Below, piece by piece: positions 11,706 through 23,849 of a DNA stretch of 64,000 nt. The notes beneath the pieces are model-generated. The model was given only the letters and a program-made list of their open reading frames with translations, ran no database searches and had not been told where the DNA came from. Position numbers and translations under genes: made by a program. Location of the stretch: positions 1,426,001 to 1,490,000 of the forward strand of contig JACZZP010000011.1 in the NCBI GenBank assembly GCA_015183035.1, given 5' to 3'. Numbering within the stretch: the stretch's first letter is position 1; each line of letters starts with the position of its first letter. This DNA comes from Meloidogyne chitwoodi. Taxonomy: Eukaryota > Nematoda > Chromadorea > Rhabditida > Meloidogynidae.

Positions 11706-14700
11706 ATGGAATTCCCACAACTATCTACTTTAAATAAATCTTCTTCTTTTTTAAATAATACTAATATTATTTATCATTTCCGAGAATGGAGAAAATTTAT
11801 TTGGAAAATTTTTCCTCAATTTGATAGCATCCAATTAGGCCAATTTATTTTACTAGTTGTTGCATTAATTGGCTTTTTTGTAAGTTTTTTATATTTTAAA
11901 AAGTTCAAAAAACAAAGATTTATTTAATATTTATTTTTGAAAAAATTTTAAATTTAATTATAGCTTTGGATAATTCTTTCATACTTTTTGCTATTTATAA
12001 TTAGGAAAGTAAAGAAATAAAAATAGTGTTAAGTTAAAGATAGAAAGGAAAAGAGAATATAACAAATAGATGACAGAGTAATACAAAAATAGTATAGTTT
12101 TCTATACAAAAATACATTGCTATTTATAAACTGATACTTTTTATTATTAAATACTAAATATTCTTTGGTCATTTGTTAACTCATAAACTTACCTGGCTGG
12201 GGCGTCCCTGCGATCAACAAGGCAGGACGTCTGTGGTGAGACTTCCCCATTGCACTTGAGGGCGAGGTTGACCCGCGGAGCGGCCGCAAAATTGTGGTAG
12301 GCTCACAGCTAAATTTTTGAGTGTGGGGGACAGCGTTCGCGCTTCCCCCTTAAAATCGTAAATAAAATGTTAATTAATTTATTTTAGTTAATGTTAACAA
12401 TATTTTGTATTCATTTACCATGTAAATGTTCCAAAAAATCAAATAAGAGAAGATCATCATATTTATCAAATAATAATGGCCTTTTTATTTGTAGTAATGA
12501 AGAAAGGGTTTATTTTTTTAAAAAAGTTATTTTATTAAATATTTTTATTTTTTATAGCGTAGACTTTTAATAAATAATCAAACTCAAAATATTCCTTCTA
12601 AAACATTATCTTCTTTTAAAATTGATAATAATGATGATTTTATTAAACTAAATTCTTTAAAAGTAATTAATAAAAATTTAACATTAATTATTTTATTTTT
12701 AGAAAATCTCTAAAAATATTCAAAGTCCAATAACTTTACAAAAACGAAATTTAATAAAAAGTGATTTTAATATTAATAAACAATTAAATAATAATACATT
12801 ACATTTTAAACGTTCAATAACTTCAAATATTGCTGAACAAAGTCCTCCACCTCCAAGAAGATTAGCATTACCTGGAGGGAAAACACAAGTTTTACCTTTA
12901 ACTGGAGGAAATCAAAAAAGAGTTTCTCCTTTGGTATAATTATTATTTTTTTAATTATTTTTTAATTTAAATTTTACAGATTTTACTTATGGCAGATCGT
13001 GAAAATCAAAGAAGAAATTTCTCTCAACAAAATAATAATAATAATATTATCCAAGATAATCAAAATAATGGTTGTGAAACAATAAATGAAGATATTGGAG
13101 AATCTGATCAAACAACAATTATTAGTGAAGGATTACTTTCTATTGATAGAGTTAATTTAAATAATTAATTTAAAATAATTTTATTAATTAATTTAAGACA
13201 TTAATATCTACTAATTCAACAATAATAAATGACCAAAATAATTTAATTTCAATTCCAGGATATTTAAAACATCCTAATTATATGTTTAGATTTTCATCAT
13301 CTCCTCTTCCTAAAATTTATACTCCACCAAAATATGAAGTAATTATTAAATTAATATTTTTAAATTATTTAATTAAGATAGCCCCTCCAACTTATTCACC
13401 TCCAGAACCTCCTCAATCTGATGAAGAAAAAGAAATTAATTTAAATAAAATTATTAATTTATCAACTAGGTATTTAATTTTATTTATTTGGTGCGACGAC
13501 ATTTGCGCCGTTGACATTTGCGCCGCGACACTTGCGCTGCGACTTATGCGCCGACGACATTTGCGGCGACGACTTTTGCGCCGGAAATATTTTAAAACGC
13601 GACATTTGCGCCGCCTTTAAATTAAAAAAAAAATTAATATGTATTTATTAAAGGATTAAAAAATTATTAAAAAAATTAAACTAAAATGTATCAACTAAAT
13701 AAATCCTATTAAGATTCTAAATATTCATTCTTTTAAATATTTAACTGCACAAATATAGCTGCAGTCTTTTTTCATTCATTAGAGCATAAAGCAAGAAGAT
13801 GCTCATATTTTTTTGAGATTTATGTATTTCTTTTAAATCTCCTTCTTTAGTATATAAACATATTTTTTGTAAATAGCTTCGTTCTGTGAGTTAAAACGAA
13901 TTGATAATTGGGTTGATTAGTTGCTAATTAATATTTCAAACCTGTTAGGCGTTGAAAATTTTAATAATATCCTTTAAATAAATGATTAAATTTAATTTTA
14001 AAATCATTTTAGACTTAATTCTTTTTAAAATTTAATTTTTAAATCTTTAATATTACTTTTTTTTTTTTAATTTAAAGGCGGCGCAAATGTCGCGTTTTAA
14101 AATATTTCCGGCGCAAAAGTCGTCGGCGCAAAAGTCGTCGCCGCAAATGTCGTCGGCGCATAAGTCGCAGCGCAAGTGTCGCGGCGCAAATGTCAACGGC
14201 GCAAATGTCCTGCAACCATTTATTTTATAATTTTGAGAAGTAATTTAAAATAAAAAGGGAAAAATGTAAAGGATAACCTTTCCTTTTAAGTATTCTCTCC
14301 GACTTTTATGAGATAATAGACTAATTAAATAATTAATTAATTATTTAAAATAAAGTAGTGGTACTAGTTATGTAATAAATACAACAACAACTGATTCTTC
14401 TGATTTATCACAAATTAAAAATAATAATATAATTCAACAAAAACAATTTTATTTATCTGAAAGGAATGAATTAAATTGTAATAAAAATATTTCTGAAATA
14501 TTTGATGCAGGTATAAATTAAAATTAAATTTTAAAATAATTTTAATTTTAATAATTTAATTATTTATTTTATTATTCAGAAATGGAAACATTAGAAGAAG
14601 ATATAAATAATAAAATATTATTACCTTCTAATTCTATAATAATAAATAAATATAATAATGAAATTGATGAATTACCATCATCTAATTTAATATTTCAAAA

Positions 14701-14800
14701 TTTATTAATTGGTGGAAGAGTTCCTAGAAGTATTTCTCAACAATTAGAAATGATGGATAAATTGTCTAATAGTACCTCAAAAAATAATATTAAAAATTAA
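11706..14800 (+). CDS. Single-pass membrane protein of unknown function (9 exons)
   Basis: The proposed exons are 11706-11879, 12388-12507, 12558-12662, 12703-12933, 12980-13150, 13198-13338, 13378-13469, 14359-14510 and 14580-14800. All joins keep frame, and the first donor is a consensus GTAAGT. Exons 1 and 2 together make one membrane segment, QFILLVVALIGFFLMLTIFC, followed by a Cys/basic stretch (CKCSKKSNKRR) as in a type I or III single-pass protein. The long cytosolic part is Asn/Ser-rich with proline clusters (SPPPPRR, PPTYSPPEPPQS) and an acidic region EMETLEED. I do not recognise the family. Intron 1 holds a U1 snRNA gene and intron 7 a transposon. If exon 1 is not spliced to exon 2, 11706-11927 would be a 73-residue membrane peptide on its own. 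Confidence 0.7.
12185..12351 (+). ncRNA. U1: U1 spliceosomal snRNA
   Basis: The RNA begins AAACTTACCTGGCTGGGG, which carries the ACUUACCUG sequence that pairs with 5' splice sites. Stem-loop II contains the U1A loop (CCATTGCACTTG). Further conserved pieces are AATTGTGGTAG, the Sm site AATTTTTGA, and the 3' hairpin GGGGGACAGCGTTCGCGCTT. The length, about 167 nt, is normal. Loop I reads GATCAACAAGG instead of the usual GATCANGAAGG that binds U1-70K. It lies on the same strand as, and inside intron 1 of, the membrane-protein gene. snRNA genes normally have their own promoter; I did not identify a proximal sequence element. It may be a functional copy or a variant. Confidence 0.93.
13490..14217. 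mobile_element. Non-autonomous DNA transposon, copy 2 (intronic)
   Basis: This is a full sibling of the element at 2761-4036, with the same phrase-repeat ends (GGTGCGACGACATTTGCGCC and, inverted, GGTTGCAGGACATTTG). It has an exact 8-bp target duplication ATTTATTT at 13482-13489 and 14218-14225. It sits in intron 7 of the membrane-protein gene, so it is probably spliced out. It lacks the nested insertion of copy 1 but keeps internal sequence, about 13787-13900, that copy 1 has lost. Confidence 0.92.
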
Positions 14801-17800
14801 TTTTTATTTTTTATTAAATTAAAAATTGTTTTTGGTTTATTTAAGCTTTTTAATTTTATTAATTTAAAAAAAAAATATTCCAATGCATAATGTTCATTAT
14901 CAATTTTTTAAAATAATTAAATTAAAAAATATTTAAATTAATCTTTGATTATTATAATAATTTAAAAAATATTTCACTGCCTCTTATAAATTATATTTAT
15001 TTAAAAATATTCTCAGAATTATTTAAAATTATTTTTTAAATAAACTAAAAATTAAATATTACAAAAAAAGGAAAACCTTCAAATAACTCTTTTTTTTAAT
15101 TTTTCTTTAAATTAATTTTTTCTTAGAATTTTGTTTAGTTTATAAAAAAAATATTTATTTTTGTTTAAATAATTTTTTTTGTTTTTAATTTTAAAAAATA
15201 TTTTTTTAATAAAAATTATTTTTCTTTTTATTTATTTATTTAGCTCATCTGGCAATGAAACATTCTCTTTTCATAAAATTGTGAAATTATTTTTTTATTT
15301 TTAACAAAAGTGTAATTAGTCTTCTCATATGAGAATAATATAAAATAAATAAATTTATAGGCCAATTATTTATTTATTTATTTTAAATAAATAAATAAAT
15401 ATTTCCTGAATATTTATTTAAAAAAGGAACAAAAATTTTAAGAAATATAATTAGAATAATAAATAAATAAATTATTAATTTATTTTAAGGTAAATATATC
15501 TCTTTTAAATTAATTCAATAATTTTAAAATATTTAGAAAATTTAGTTTAATTATTTTAATTAAAATATATTTATATTAATTTAAATAAATTATTTGTATT
15601 TTTGCTTTTAAATTTATTTTAAATAAAAATAAATAATTTAATTTATAAAATCTTTATCTTATTCACCAACACTTTTGCCTTTCATTTTTTCCCACATAAA
15701 TACAATAAAAATTAATTTAATTTATTTTTCTTCTTTTTTTGTTTAAAAAAAATTTATATATTTTTTTCTTTAATATATTATAAATAATTGGCGGAAACGA
15801 AACAGATTTTTATCCTTCCATTATTGGCCCATTATTTAAATAATTTTGTGACAGTTTCATTGCCAAAGGCAATTTCTCTTTTTATGATTTTTCTTAAATT
15901 TTTAAAAATATTTTTATGCATTTTAAATTTCAAAAAAAAATTTAATTTATTTTTAAAATCTAAATAATTAATTTTAAAAATATTAAATGACTAAAAATTA
16001 AATTTCAATCTTTCCAAAATTAAAATATTTCTAAGAATATCTATTATTACTATAAAATTATTATTTTATAATAAGTGACTAATTAATTAATTATTTATTA
16101 TTTTTTTAATTTTTGTAAAAAAAATATTAAAATTTCTATTTTAAACCTTTTTTTTAATTTATTTTATTTAATAAAATGACCAATTCTTTAAATTATTTTT
16201 AATTTTTAAACAATTATTAATACATTTTTTATTTTCAAAAAAATATTTTATTTTTATTAAATTAATTTCCCATAAAATATTTAAATAAAATTATTAAATA
16301 ATAATTAATATTTTATTATAAAATGAATTAATTAATATTTTTATTTAAATAATTTCTATTTTAATTCCTTTTCTTGATAATTTAATTTTCCTTTCTTTTT
16401 TTAACTAAAAAGAACACACACATTAAAAAAAAATAAAAATATTTTATTTTAATTAAAATATATTCTCTTTTAAAAATTAAATTAAATTAAAATAAAAGAA
16501 TTAAATATACCCTTAAATTAATTTTTTTTGCACAAATTAAAAAACATTTATTTACTAAAATGAAAAGATCTCTGTATTTATTACAACTATTTTTAGAATT
16601 TTTATTTTTAAATATTACTACTGCCTGCAATTGAATGGTTTCTGTTACTATAAATAATATAATTAAGCAGATGAAATATTTAAAAATTATTTTAATAAAA
16701 TTTTTGCCATTTATTTAAAAAATTTTATTTGTAAATTATAATATATTTTTAAAATAAATTTTTTAATTATAAATAATAATTTTTATTTTATTTACTTTGT
16801 TAAGAAAAAAGAAGTTTTTATTTTTGATAATATTAAAAAAATAAAATTATTAATTTAACTTTTAATATAAAATAAAGGTTTTTGGCATTAATAAATATTT
16901 TTATTTTTTGTCTAATATTATATATATTTTCTTAAAATAAATAAAAGGCATTTATTTTAATTAAAAATAGACAAAAATTTGGAAAAAATAATTAATTAAG
17001 TTTTTTTAATAAAAATAGACACGCTATTAATTTATTAGAGATATCTTTTTATTTTTAATAATTTAAAGGTTATTGTATATTTTTTAAATAAATTATTTTT
17101 TCGTTTATAAATTTAATTTAATTAATATTATTAAAAGTTAAAACTTTTAGAAAATTAATTTTATTAATTTTTGTATTTTTACATCATTATTTATTAAATT
17201 ATTTATATATATTTTTAAGGAATAATAAAATATTATTTTTTTCTTTCATTATTTAGTTTTATCTCACATTTATTATTTTTAAATAATATTATTTTAATAT
17301 TTTAATAATTTTATAATAATATTAAAATTAATTCAAATGTAAGTCAACATAATCAGACAATCTTATATTAATTAATTAAATAATTTATTTATTATATTCC
17401 AATTGGATTAATAAAATATTTTATAAATTAATATTTTTAAATAAAAAAAGTTATTTATTTATTTATTTTCTTTTTAATTAATTTAATAAATATAATTAAA
17501 TATAATAATAATTTCCGATTAAATATATTTAAAGGATTGGTCTTTCTAAATAAATAAATAAATATTATTTATTTATTTATAGCAACTTTTAATTATTTAA
17601 AATATATTTAGTAAATTAACTTTATTTAATAAATATATTTTAAGTTTTATTATAATTATAATATATACTTATTTATTTATTTATTTATATTATTATTAAT
17701 TGTTTTTTTAATTTTTATTTAAATTAAGAATGTCTATTAAAAATATATTTTTATTTTTTTATTTTCATTAATTTTTTAAGAATTTACAATTAGGCAAATC

Positions 17801-18859
17801 CCTCAATGCTGCAAAAATACCACTAGGGAAGAAAAAAGCTTTTTCAACTAAAAACCAAATTAATTAGAGTATTTTCTTTTTTTAATAATTTACATTTTAT
17901 ATTTTTAATAATTAATTTAAATAAATATTTAAAGTAAAATAATAATATTAAATTTATTTTTAATTTAATTATTTTAATTTTTGGGAAATTATTAACAAAA
18001 TTAAAATTTTAAAATGTTTTTTTTTATTAAATGATTTTTGGTTTAATTTATATATTTTTTTATTATTAATTTAATTTATTTATTTTTAAAAGTTTCTTTC
18101 TTTTTATTTAAAATAATAATAAAAAGATTATAAACTGTTAGAATATTATTATTTTTTAGTCGTGAGAATAAATAAATAATATTTATTTATTTTTGTGTGC
18201 TTTAGTCAATTTATTTTTTAAAGGTAAAATAATTTGGGTTATTTTACTTATTTTTTACGCTTCAAAAATGCATAAATAAATATATTTTAGTAAAATTTAT
18301 TTTTTTCTGTTTTTTGTATTTATTGAAAAGCTCATTTTCTTTATTTTTGAAAAAAATTATTAAAAGACTTTTGTTTTAAGAAAAAAAGATTTTCTTATTA
18401 TCAAAAGAAAAGAGAAAAAATAAACTTTCTTTTTTACTAAAAAATTAAAAAAGAAAGGAAATATAATAAACTTATATTTTTAAATAAAACTTTAAATCTC
18501 TTTTTCCTTAAATTATAATTAATTTTTTAATAAATATTTATTTATTTTTTATTATATAAATAAATATATTTGTATTTATTTGACAAGTAAAAATTAAAAT
18601 TAATTAATTATTTCTTAATATTTCTTTTAATAAATAAAATCTGTCAATTGCATAAAAATATTTTTTTATTTCCTTATTTTTAAATAAATTTTAATTAATT
18701 ATTTTAGACTAATTGATATATCTATTTATTTCTTTATAATTATTTAAAATTATTATTAAAAAAATATTTGTTTATATTTAATTTAATTAATTCTTTTTTT
18801 TTTAATTTTTAAATTAATTTTTAATTTTTTTAAGTTTTAAATAATTAATTTTTAAAAAT
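14801..18859. other. 4-kb AT-rich intergenic region
   Basis: No convincing exon, RNA gene or structured repeat was found on either strand. It separates two plus-strand genes and would hold the 3' flank of the membrane-protein gene and the promoter of the GPCR gene. Confidence 0.5.
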
Positions 18860-21800
18860 ATGGAAAGCTCAACAATATTTAATAACAACACAGAAATTCT
18901 TTTAAAAATTCCCGAAAATTTTGATAAATTTTCAAAAAATAATATTTCAATAATTAATGAAAAAGAAGAATATTATAATAAATGTCATTATGAGGTAAAA
19001 TTAATTTAAATAATTAAAATTAATTTTTTTATTTTTAAGGGCACAGATTATTTGGAAGTTAAAATTATTTTGGTAAATAAATATAAATTATTTAAAAATA
19101 TTTAAATTAAAATTTATTTAATTTATTTAGATTGGTGTCTTTGCAAGTGTAATAGCATTAATTTCCTTTATGCTTAATGCTTTTCTTGTAAATTTTTTAA
19201 ATAATTTTATTTTTAATTTTTATTTTATAGGTATTAGTATTTGCTTTAAATCCAAAACTTCGTCAATCTCCTCTTTATTATTTTAGTGTTTTGGCAATTT
19301 TAGATTTGGCTTTAGCTCTGCTTTATATTTTATTAATGGCTGTTCCTGTTTATAGTTAAATAATATAATTAATTAATTTAATTAATTTAATTTATTATAG
19401 TGGATCAATTTAAATATTTATGGCTTTATCACCTTTTTGTTATTTATTTAAGGCCAATGCTAACATTTTCTTATTTTGCAATGTTTGCCTCTGTTTTAAT
19501 GATTTTATTGGCTACAACAGAAAGATTATTACTTACATTTGAAGAAAAGCAAATTAAAAAAGCTAGAAAGTAAATAAATTAAAATAAATTAATTAATTAT
19601 AAACAAGTTTTAAAAATTAAAAAAATTAAAAATTTATTTATTTTTAATTAAATTTAATTTATATTTTTTAAAGAATTTTGGAAAGAAATAGACCAAAAGT
19701 TACTTTATTAGTAATGTTAATAGCTTTTGCCTATAAATTATGTACATATTTTGAAATTGAAGTAGCTGAAAATAAATATTGTAAAGGGTATTTTTAAATA
19801 TTTTAATTTATTTTAATTAATTTAATAGTTTTGAACAATTTGAGGTTATTTCAGCTGTTCATGAAGATAACCCTAATCCATTATTTAGACTTTTTGGTTC
19901 TTCCAAGTATAAGTAAATATTTTATATAATTTATTTAAAAGGGTAATTACTTTAAAAAATAATTTTTCTCTTTTTATTAGTAACTTTTATAAATTTAGAT
20001 AAAGATAATTTAAATACGTATTAAAATCTAATATTTTCTTAAAAAATAATATACCGTAAATATTCTAATATAATACCATGGTATTATATTTTTCAACTTC
20101 CTCTTTAGATGGGGTTATATTAGAGGGTGGGGCTATATTTTTCAATGTCTTTTGTAAATTTTATTTTCACTTTATTTCAAATAACTAAAAAATAATTGAG
20201 CAATTTTAACTAGAATTCTAAAGAAGCATCAATGGGAAAATAATTTTCATCATCCACCTCTGAAGAACTATCAAAAAAGTCTTCGTTTTCAGCAGATTTC
20301 ACACCCTTTTAACGCGTTCAGTATGTGTCATTCGAAAGAGCTCGGAGAGCTGAATCTAACTAGCCCTGGACGAAGTCGAACCAACGAATTGAGCCGAGTT
20401 ACCGGTCCATGAAATTTATTCATAGGGGTACCAAGCTCATTTGAGGTGATTACCACGGCTGCCTTTATTTTCACTGAATTAATTATCTTGTTATAATTTT
20501 AAATAACATATGTACTAAAAGCCAACCAGCCATGGGCTAAAAAGGAAGAAGTAATAAACACTCCCAATAGATCCAATTTTGACGTGTTTCCAGCAAATTA
20601 ATCTTCATAACTTTGTTCAAAATCGTGCAATCTCGACAATTTTGGTCTCATTCGATAGGTATCGAAGAGATCTATCGAATGAGCTATCATACTCATATTC
20701 GAATTTTAACCACCAAAAAGAGCTTGGTCCCCTCTATGATTTTTCGAGTTTCAAACCTGTAACTCGGTTCAGCTCTCCGAGCTCTTACGAATAACATATT
20801 ACTCGACTGGGTTGAACCGCTAAAAAAACCCATTATACTTCCCCTTATTCTTTGTAGGTATTGAATAAGATTTTCGACATTTTTTAACACTTTGGCAAAG
20901 ATCAGAATCTATGTTTACTACATCAATTTCGTCACTTTCGGATTCGCTCATAATTCGCTAAAACAATAATATAAATGATAATTTTAGCTGAAATTACGAA
21001 ATAAGTGAGGAATTAGTATTTATTTAAGGAGTGGGATTATATTAGAAGGTGGGGTTCTATTAGAGGGTGAGGCTATATTTTTCAACCTCCTCTATAGGTG
21101 GGGTTATATTAGAGGGTGGGGTTCTATTAGAGCATGGGACTATATTAGAATATTTACGGTAATAATTTATTTTAAAAATAAATTATTAATTTTATTAAAT
21201 TAAAAAGGTTTTGGTGGATGTTTGTTACTCGTAATTTGGTAAAAAAATAAATTTTAAATAAATAATTATTTTTTAAAAAAAGGTTGATCATATATTTCCT
21301 TTCTTTTTATTAGTTATTTTAAATTTTTATATTCTTCGTGCTTTAAGAAAAGAAAGTAAAAGAGCTATTATTAATTATCAAAATTTAATTTTAAAACAAC
21401 AAAATAATAATTGTTTAAAACATGAAAGTTTTTGTTCATTTTGTTCATTTTGTGCTAATCAAATAACACCAATAAATAATTATTTTGATAAAGAATTTAA
21501 TTGTAAAAATAATAATATTAAAGATAATTTAAAAATTACAAATAAAGGATGGTTAAAAAATAAAAAGGTTAAGTTTAATTTAATTAAATTTATTTTTATA
21601 AAATTGTTTCAATTTTTTGGATATTTAAAATATTTTTAAGGAAATTTCTACCTTAAATATTTTAAGTTTTAATGAGAAAATTTTTAATTTTATTAAAAGA
21701 CTGAAAACTTTTTAGTTAATTTAGTAAAAAATAAATTTTAGAAGAGGAATAGGACATTTCTTTTTTTAATTATATTTTTATTTATTAATAATTTAAATTA

Positions 21801-22780
21801 TAAAACTCTAAAATTAATTATAAAATAATTATATTTTTAATTTTAAAAATTGGAAAGAAGGTAATTAAATAAATAAATAAATTAATTAAATATATTTTTT
21901 AATTTTAAATTTAAGATAATAAATAAAACAGAAGATAATAATAATAATCAAAAAAAGAATTTAAGAGCAGCAACACGTGCTTTAATTTCAGTTGTTTCAA
22001 TGTATTTAATGAGTAAAGTATTACAAGTTGCTGTTACTTTCTTTGAAACTTTTGCATCTGATGAACTTTCTTATGAAGCTAATTTTGGGAAATTTCGTCC
22101 AATTTATTCTTATGTTAATGATGCTATTTCTATTTTAACTTTACTTTCAAGGTTATTATTTAATTTAATTTATTTATTTATTTTTAAATTTTATTTTTCT
22201 CAGTGCCCTTCGTTTTCCAGTTTATTGTGCTTGTAATAAACCAATGTTTATTGCCTCTAAGGTTTTTTTAATTAATTAATTAAAATATATTTGTTTTTTA
22301 AATAATTTTAAAATTAAATAAAAATAAAGAAAAAGGGGAAATATATAATTTTGTGTTCAAAATTTAAAAAAATAAAAAGAATTACCTATTAAAAAATAAA
22401 TTAATAATTTAAAGGCAACATTAAATAAAATATTTCATCGTCCAACAATTTCAACACCTAAAAGAAGAAAAAAACGTAATTGTTCAAATTGTTCAACTAC
22501 AAGTTCATTTTCTTCATATTCTTCTGATATATGTCCCAAATGGGATAATCCTCCTTTATTATTATTAATTAATTCACCTAAAAAATTAAAAGAAATAAAA
22601 AATAAAAAATTAATAAAAAATAATAAAAAAGAAGAAAATAATAAATTGAAAAATATTAATTTTAATGAAATTAATAATAATAAAACAAAAATTATTAAAG
22701 AAGAAAAAGTTATTTGTATTATTGCAAGTCCAGAAGAAGATAAAATATTAGATAATGAAGAAGAGGAATTATTTTGTTAA
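18860..22780 (+). CDS. Rhodopsin-class G-protein-coupled receptor, probably for a neuropeptide
   Basis: A 12-exon gene starts at MESSTIFNNNTEILLK and stops at TAA 22780. Seven hydrophobic segments can be followed: TM1 IGVFASVIALISFMLNAFL, TM2 YYFSVLAILDLALALLYILL, TM3 LTFSYFAMFASVLMILLAT ending in an ER motif (TTERLLL), TM4 VTLLVMLIAFAYKLC, TM5 IFPFFLLVILNFYILRAL, TM6 ALISVVSMYLMSKVLQ, and TM7 with ILTLLSSALRFPVYCACN in the NPxxY position. The N-terminus has NxT/S sites and no signal peptide. The third loop and tail are long and polar, with a Cys-rich insert (FCSFCSFCANQ) in the third loop. The layout is like nematode FMRFamide/myosuppressin-type peptide receptors; the ligand cannot be assigned. 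Splice joins are in frame. One intron, about 19914-21206, carries a transposon relic. Confidence 0.8.
20210..20951 (-). pseudogene. Remnant of pogo-like transposase (start and end only)
   Basis: From ATG 20951 the minus strand reads MSESESDEIDVVNIDSD... and continues to KKCRKSYSIPTKNKGK, like the start of a pogo-type transposase with its basic RKSYS stretch ahead of the DNA-binding helix. The frame is then broken by another transposon (20307-20828). Beyond it the frame SAENEDFFDSSSEVDDENYF leads to the stop at 20210, an acidic end typical of this family. The catalytic DDE region is absent, so the copy cannot move itself. Confidence 0.6.
20307..20828. mobile_element. Inverted-repeat element nested in the pogo relic
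   Basis: The ends are related inverted repeats: left TTTTAACGCGTTCA, right inverted TTTTTTAGCGGTTCA. They are followed by matching inner parts around AGAGCTCGGAGAGCTGAA. The middle resembles the nested element at 3028-3655, with shared stretches such as AAACACTCCCAAT, TTTGGTCTCATTCGATAGG and ACCTGTAACTCGG. Only a weak target duplication (ACCC) is visible, so the borders are approximate. Confidence 0.7.
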
Positions 22781-23374
22781 TTAATTAATTAAATATATTT
22801 TTTAATTTTAAAATTAAATATTTATAAATTTTTAAAATATATATTTTTATTTTTATTTAAGACAAAAATTTTATAATAATTTTATTAGAAAATACATAAT
22901 AGACAAAGAAGTTTCTTTTTACTTATAATTCTAAAATATTAGGAACAAAATTAATTTTATTTATTTTTATAAAAATATTTATTTATTTATTTTATCTAAT
23001 TTGTTAATAAAAAAAAAAATAAAATTTTAAATTAAATAATTAATTTTGCAAAAATAAATTATTTACCTATTATTTTATTAAATTAATTAATTATATATTC
23101 TTGCAACAAATAATAAGTTTGACGTATTAAATAAAGTTAACAAATTAAAAATCTTCCTAAATTTTCTAAAAATAAATTTAATTAAATAATTTTTTTTAAA
23201 TATTAAAATCTAAATTAAATAAAAATTGTCTCTAAATTTATTTAGCTTTAAAAAAAAGTTGCAAAAAAATATTAAAATTTATAATTCTTGAATAAAATAA
23301 ATGTATAAATATTATTTAAATTGTATAAAATATTTATAATAAAAAATAATAATAATAAATTACCTTTAATAAAA
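22781..23374. other. AT-rich intergenic sequence
   Basis: No gene seen. It holds the 3' flank of the GPCR gene and the probable promoter of the small peptide gene. Confidence 0.4.
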
Positions 23375-23614
23375 ATGAATATTCGTATTATTTTTATTTT
23401 TATTTTTGCAATGTTTTTGGCTAATATTTTGCATGTTATTGGTTTGTTTTAATATTAAAAATTAGAAAAAATTTTAAAAATAGTTTATTTTCAGAAAATG
23501 AAGGAACAAAATTATTTATTTATTTTAATTTAATTAATTAATTTAAGCTGAACGATCTGTAAGAACACACCCTAACCAACATGCTGGACAACCTGATACA
23601 CCTAACATTAATTA
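23375..23614 (+). CDS. Very small secreted peptide (two exons), unknown function
   Basis: Exon 1 starts at ATG 23375 and encodes MNIRIIFIFIFAMFLANILH followed by VIG, a classic signal peptide. It ends in phase 1 at GTTTGT. Exon 2 begins after TTTAAG and continues in the same phase with AERSVRTHPNQHAGQPDTPN and then IN and a stop. The predicted mature product is about 22 residues, rich in Pro, Asn, Gln and His, with no Cys and no KR cleavage pairs. It lies between the converging GPCR and MAGUK genes. Plant-parasitic nematodes secrete peptides of this size that copy plant hormones (CLE, CEP and IDA types). This one shares the layout, but I cannot match it to any consensus. It may be a nematode neuropeptide, an antimicrobial peptide or an effector. 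Confidence 0.55.
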
Positions 23615-23849
23615 AAAATAAAGGATTGCTAAAATGAAGAGACAAAAAAATAAAAAGAAAATAAAAGATTAATAAAAAATAAATTAATTAATTAAAATAA
23701 TTTTGAGGGAAAATTAAAACAAAAAGCTTATTTTTTAAAAAATATTCTAAAATAATTAAATAAAAATGTCCAATTTATATTTAAATCTTTTATAAAGTGA
23801 AAAACATTCAATGATGAGATCTTTAATTTTTTAAATATATTTTTAATAT

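Larger units (their letters stand above)
20052..21163. mobile_element. pogo/Tigger-like (Tc1/mariner superfamily) transposon, internally deleted
   Basis: Both ends read inwards as CCGTAAATATTCTAATATA, next to TA dinucleotides, the target duplication of this superfamily. Inside the ends there are repeated TTATATTAGAGGGTGGGG phrases. Remnants of a transposase lie on the minus strand (separate entry). Another inverted-repeat element is inserted in the middle. The whole composite is in an intron of the GPCR gene. A short relic of the TATATTAGAGGGTGG phrase, reversed, is also visible near 24650 in an intron of the MAGUK gene. Confidence 0.85.

Noticed and set aside
16561..16635. Short plus-strand frame MKRSLYLLQLFLEFLFLN... 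resembling a signal peptide
   Set aside because: It ends after 24 codons, and no exon in phase follows a good donor; leucine/phenylalanine-rich frames are common by chance in T-rich DNA.
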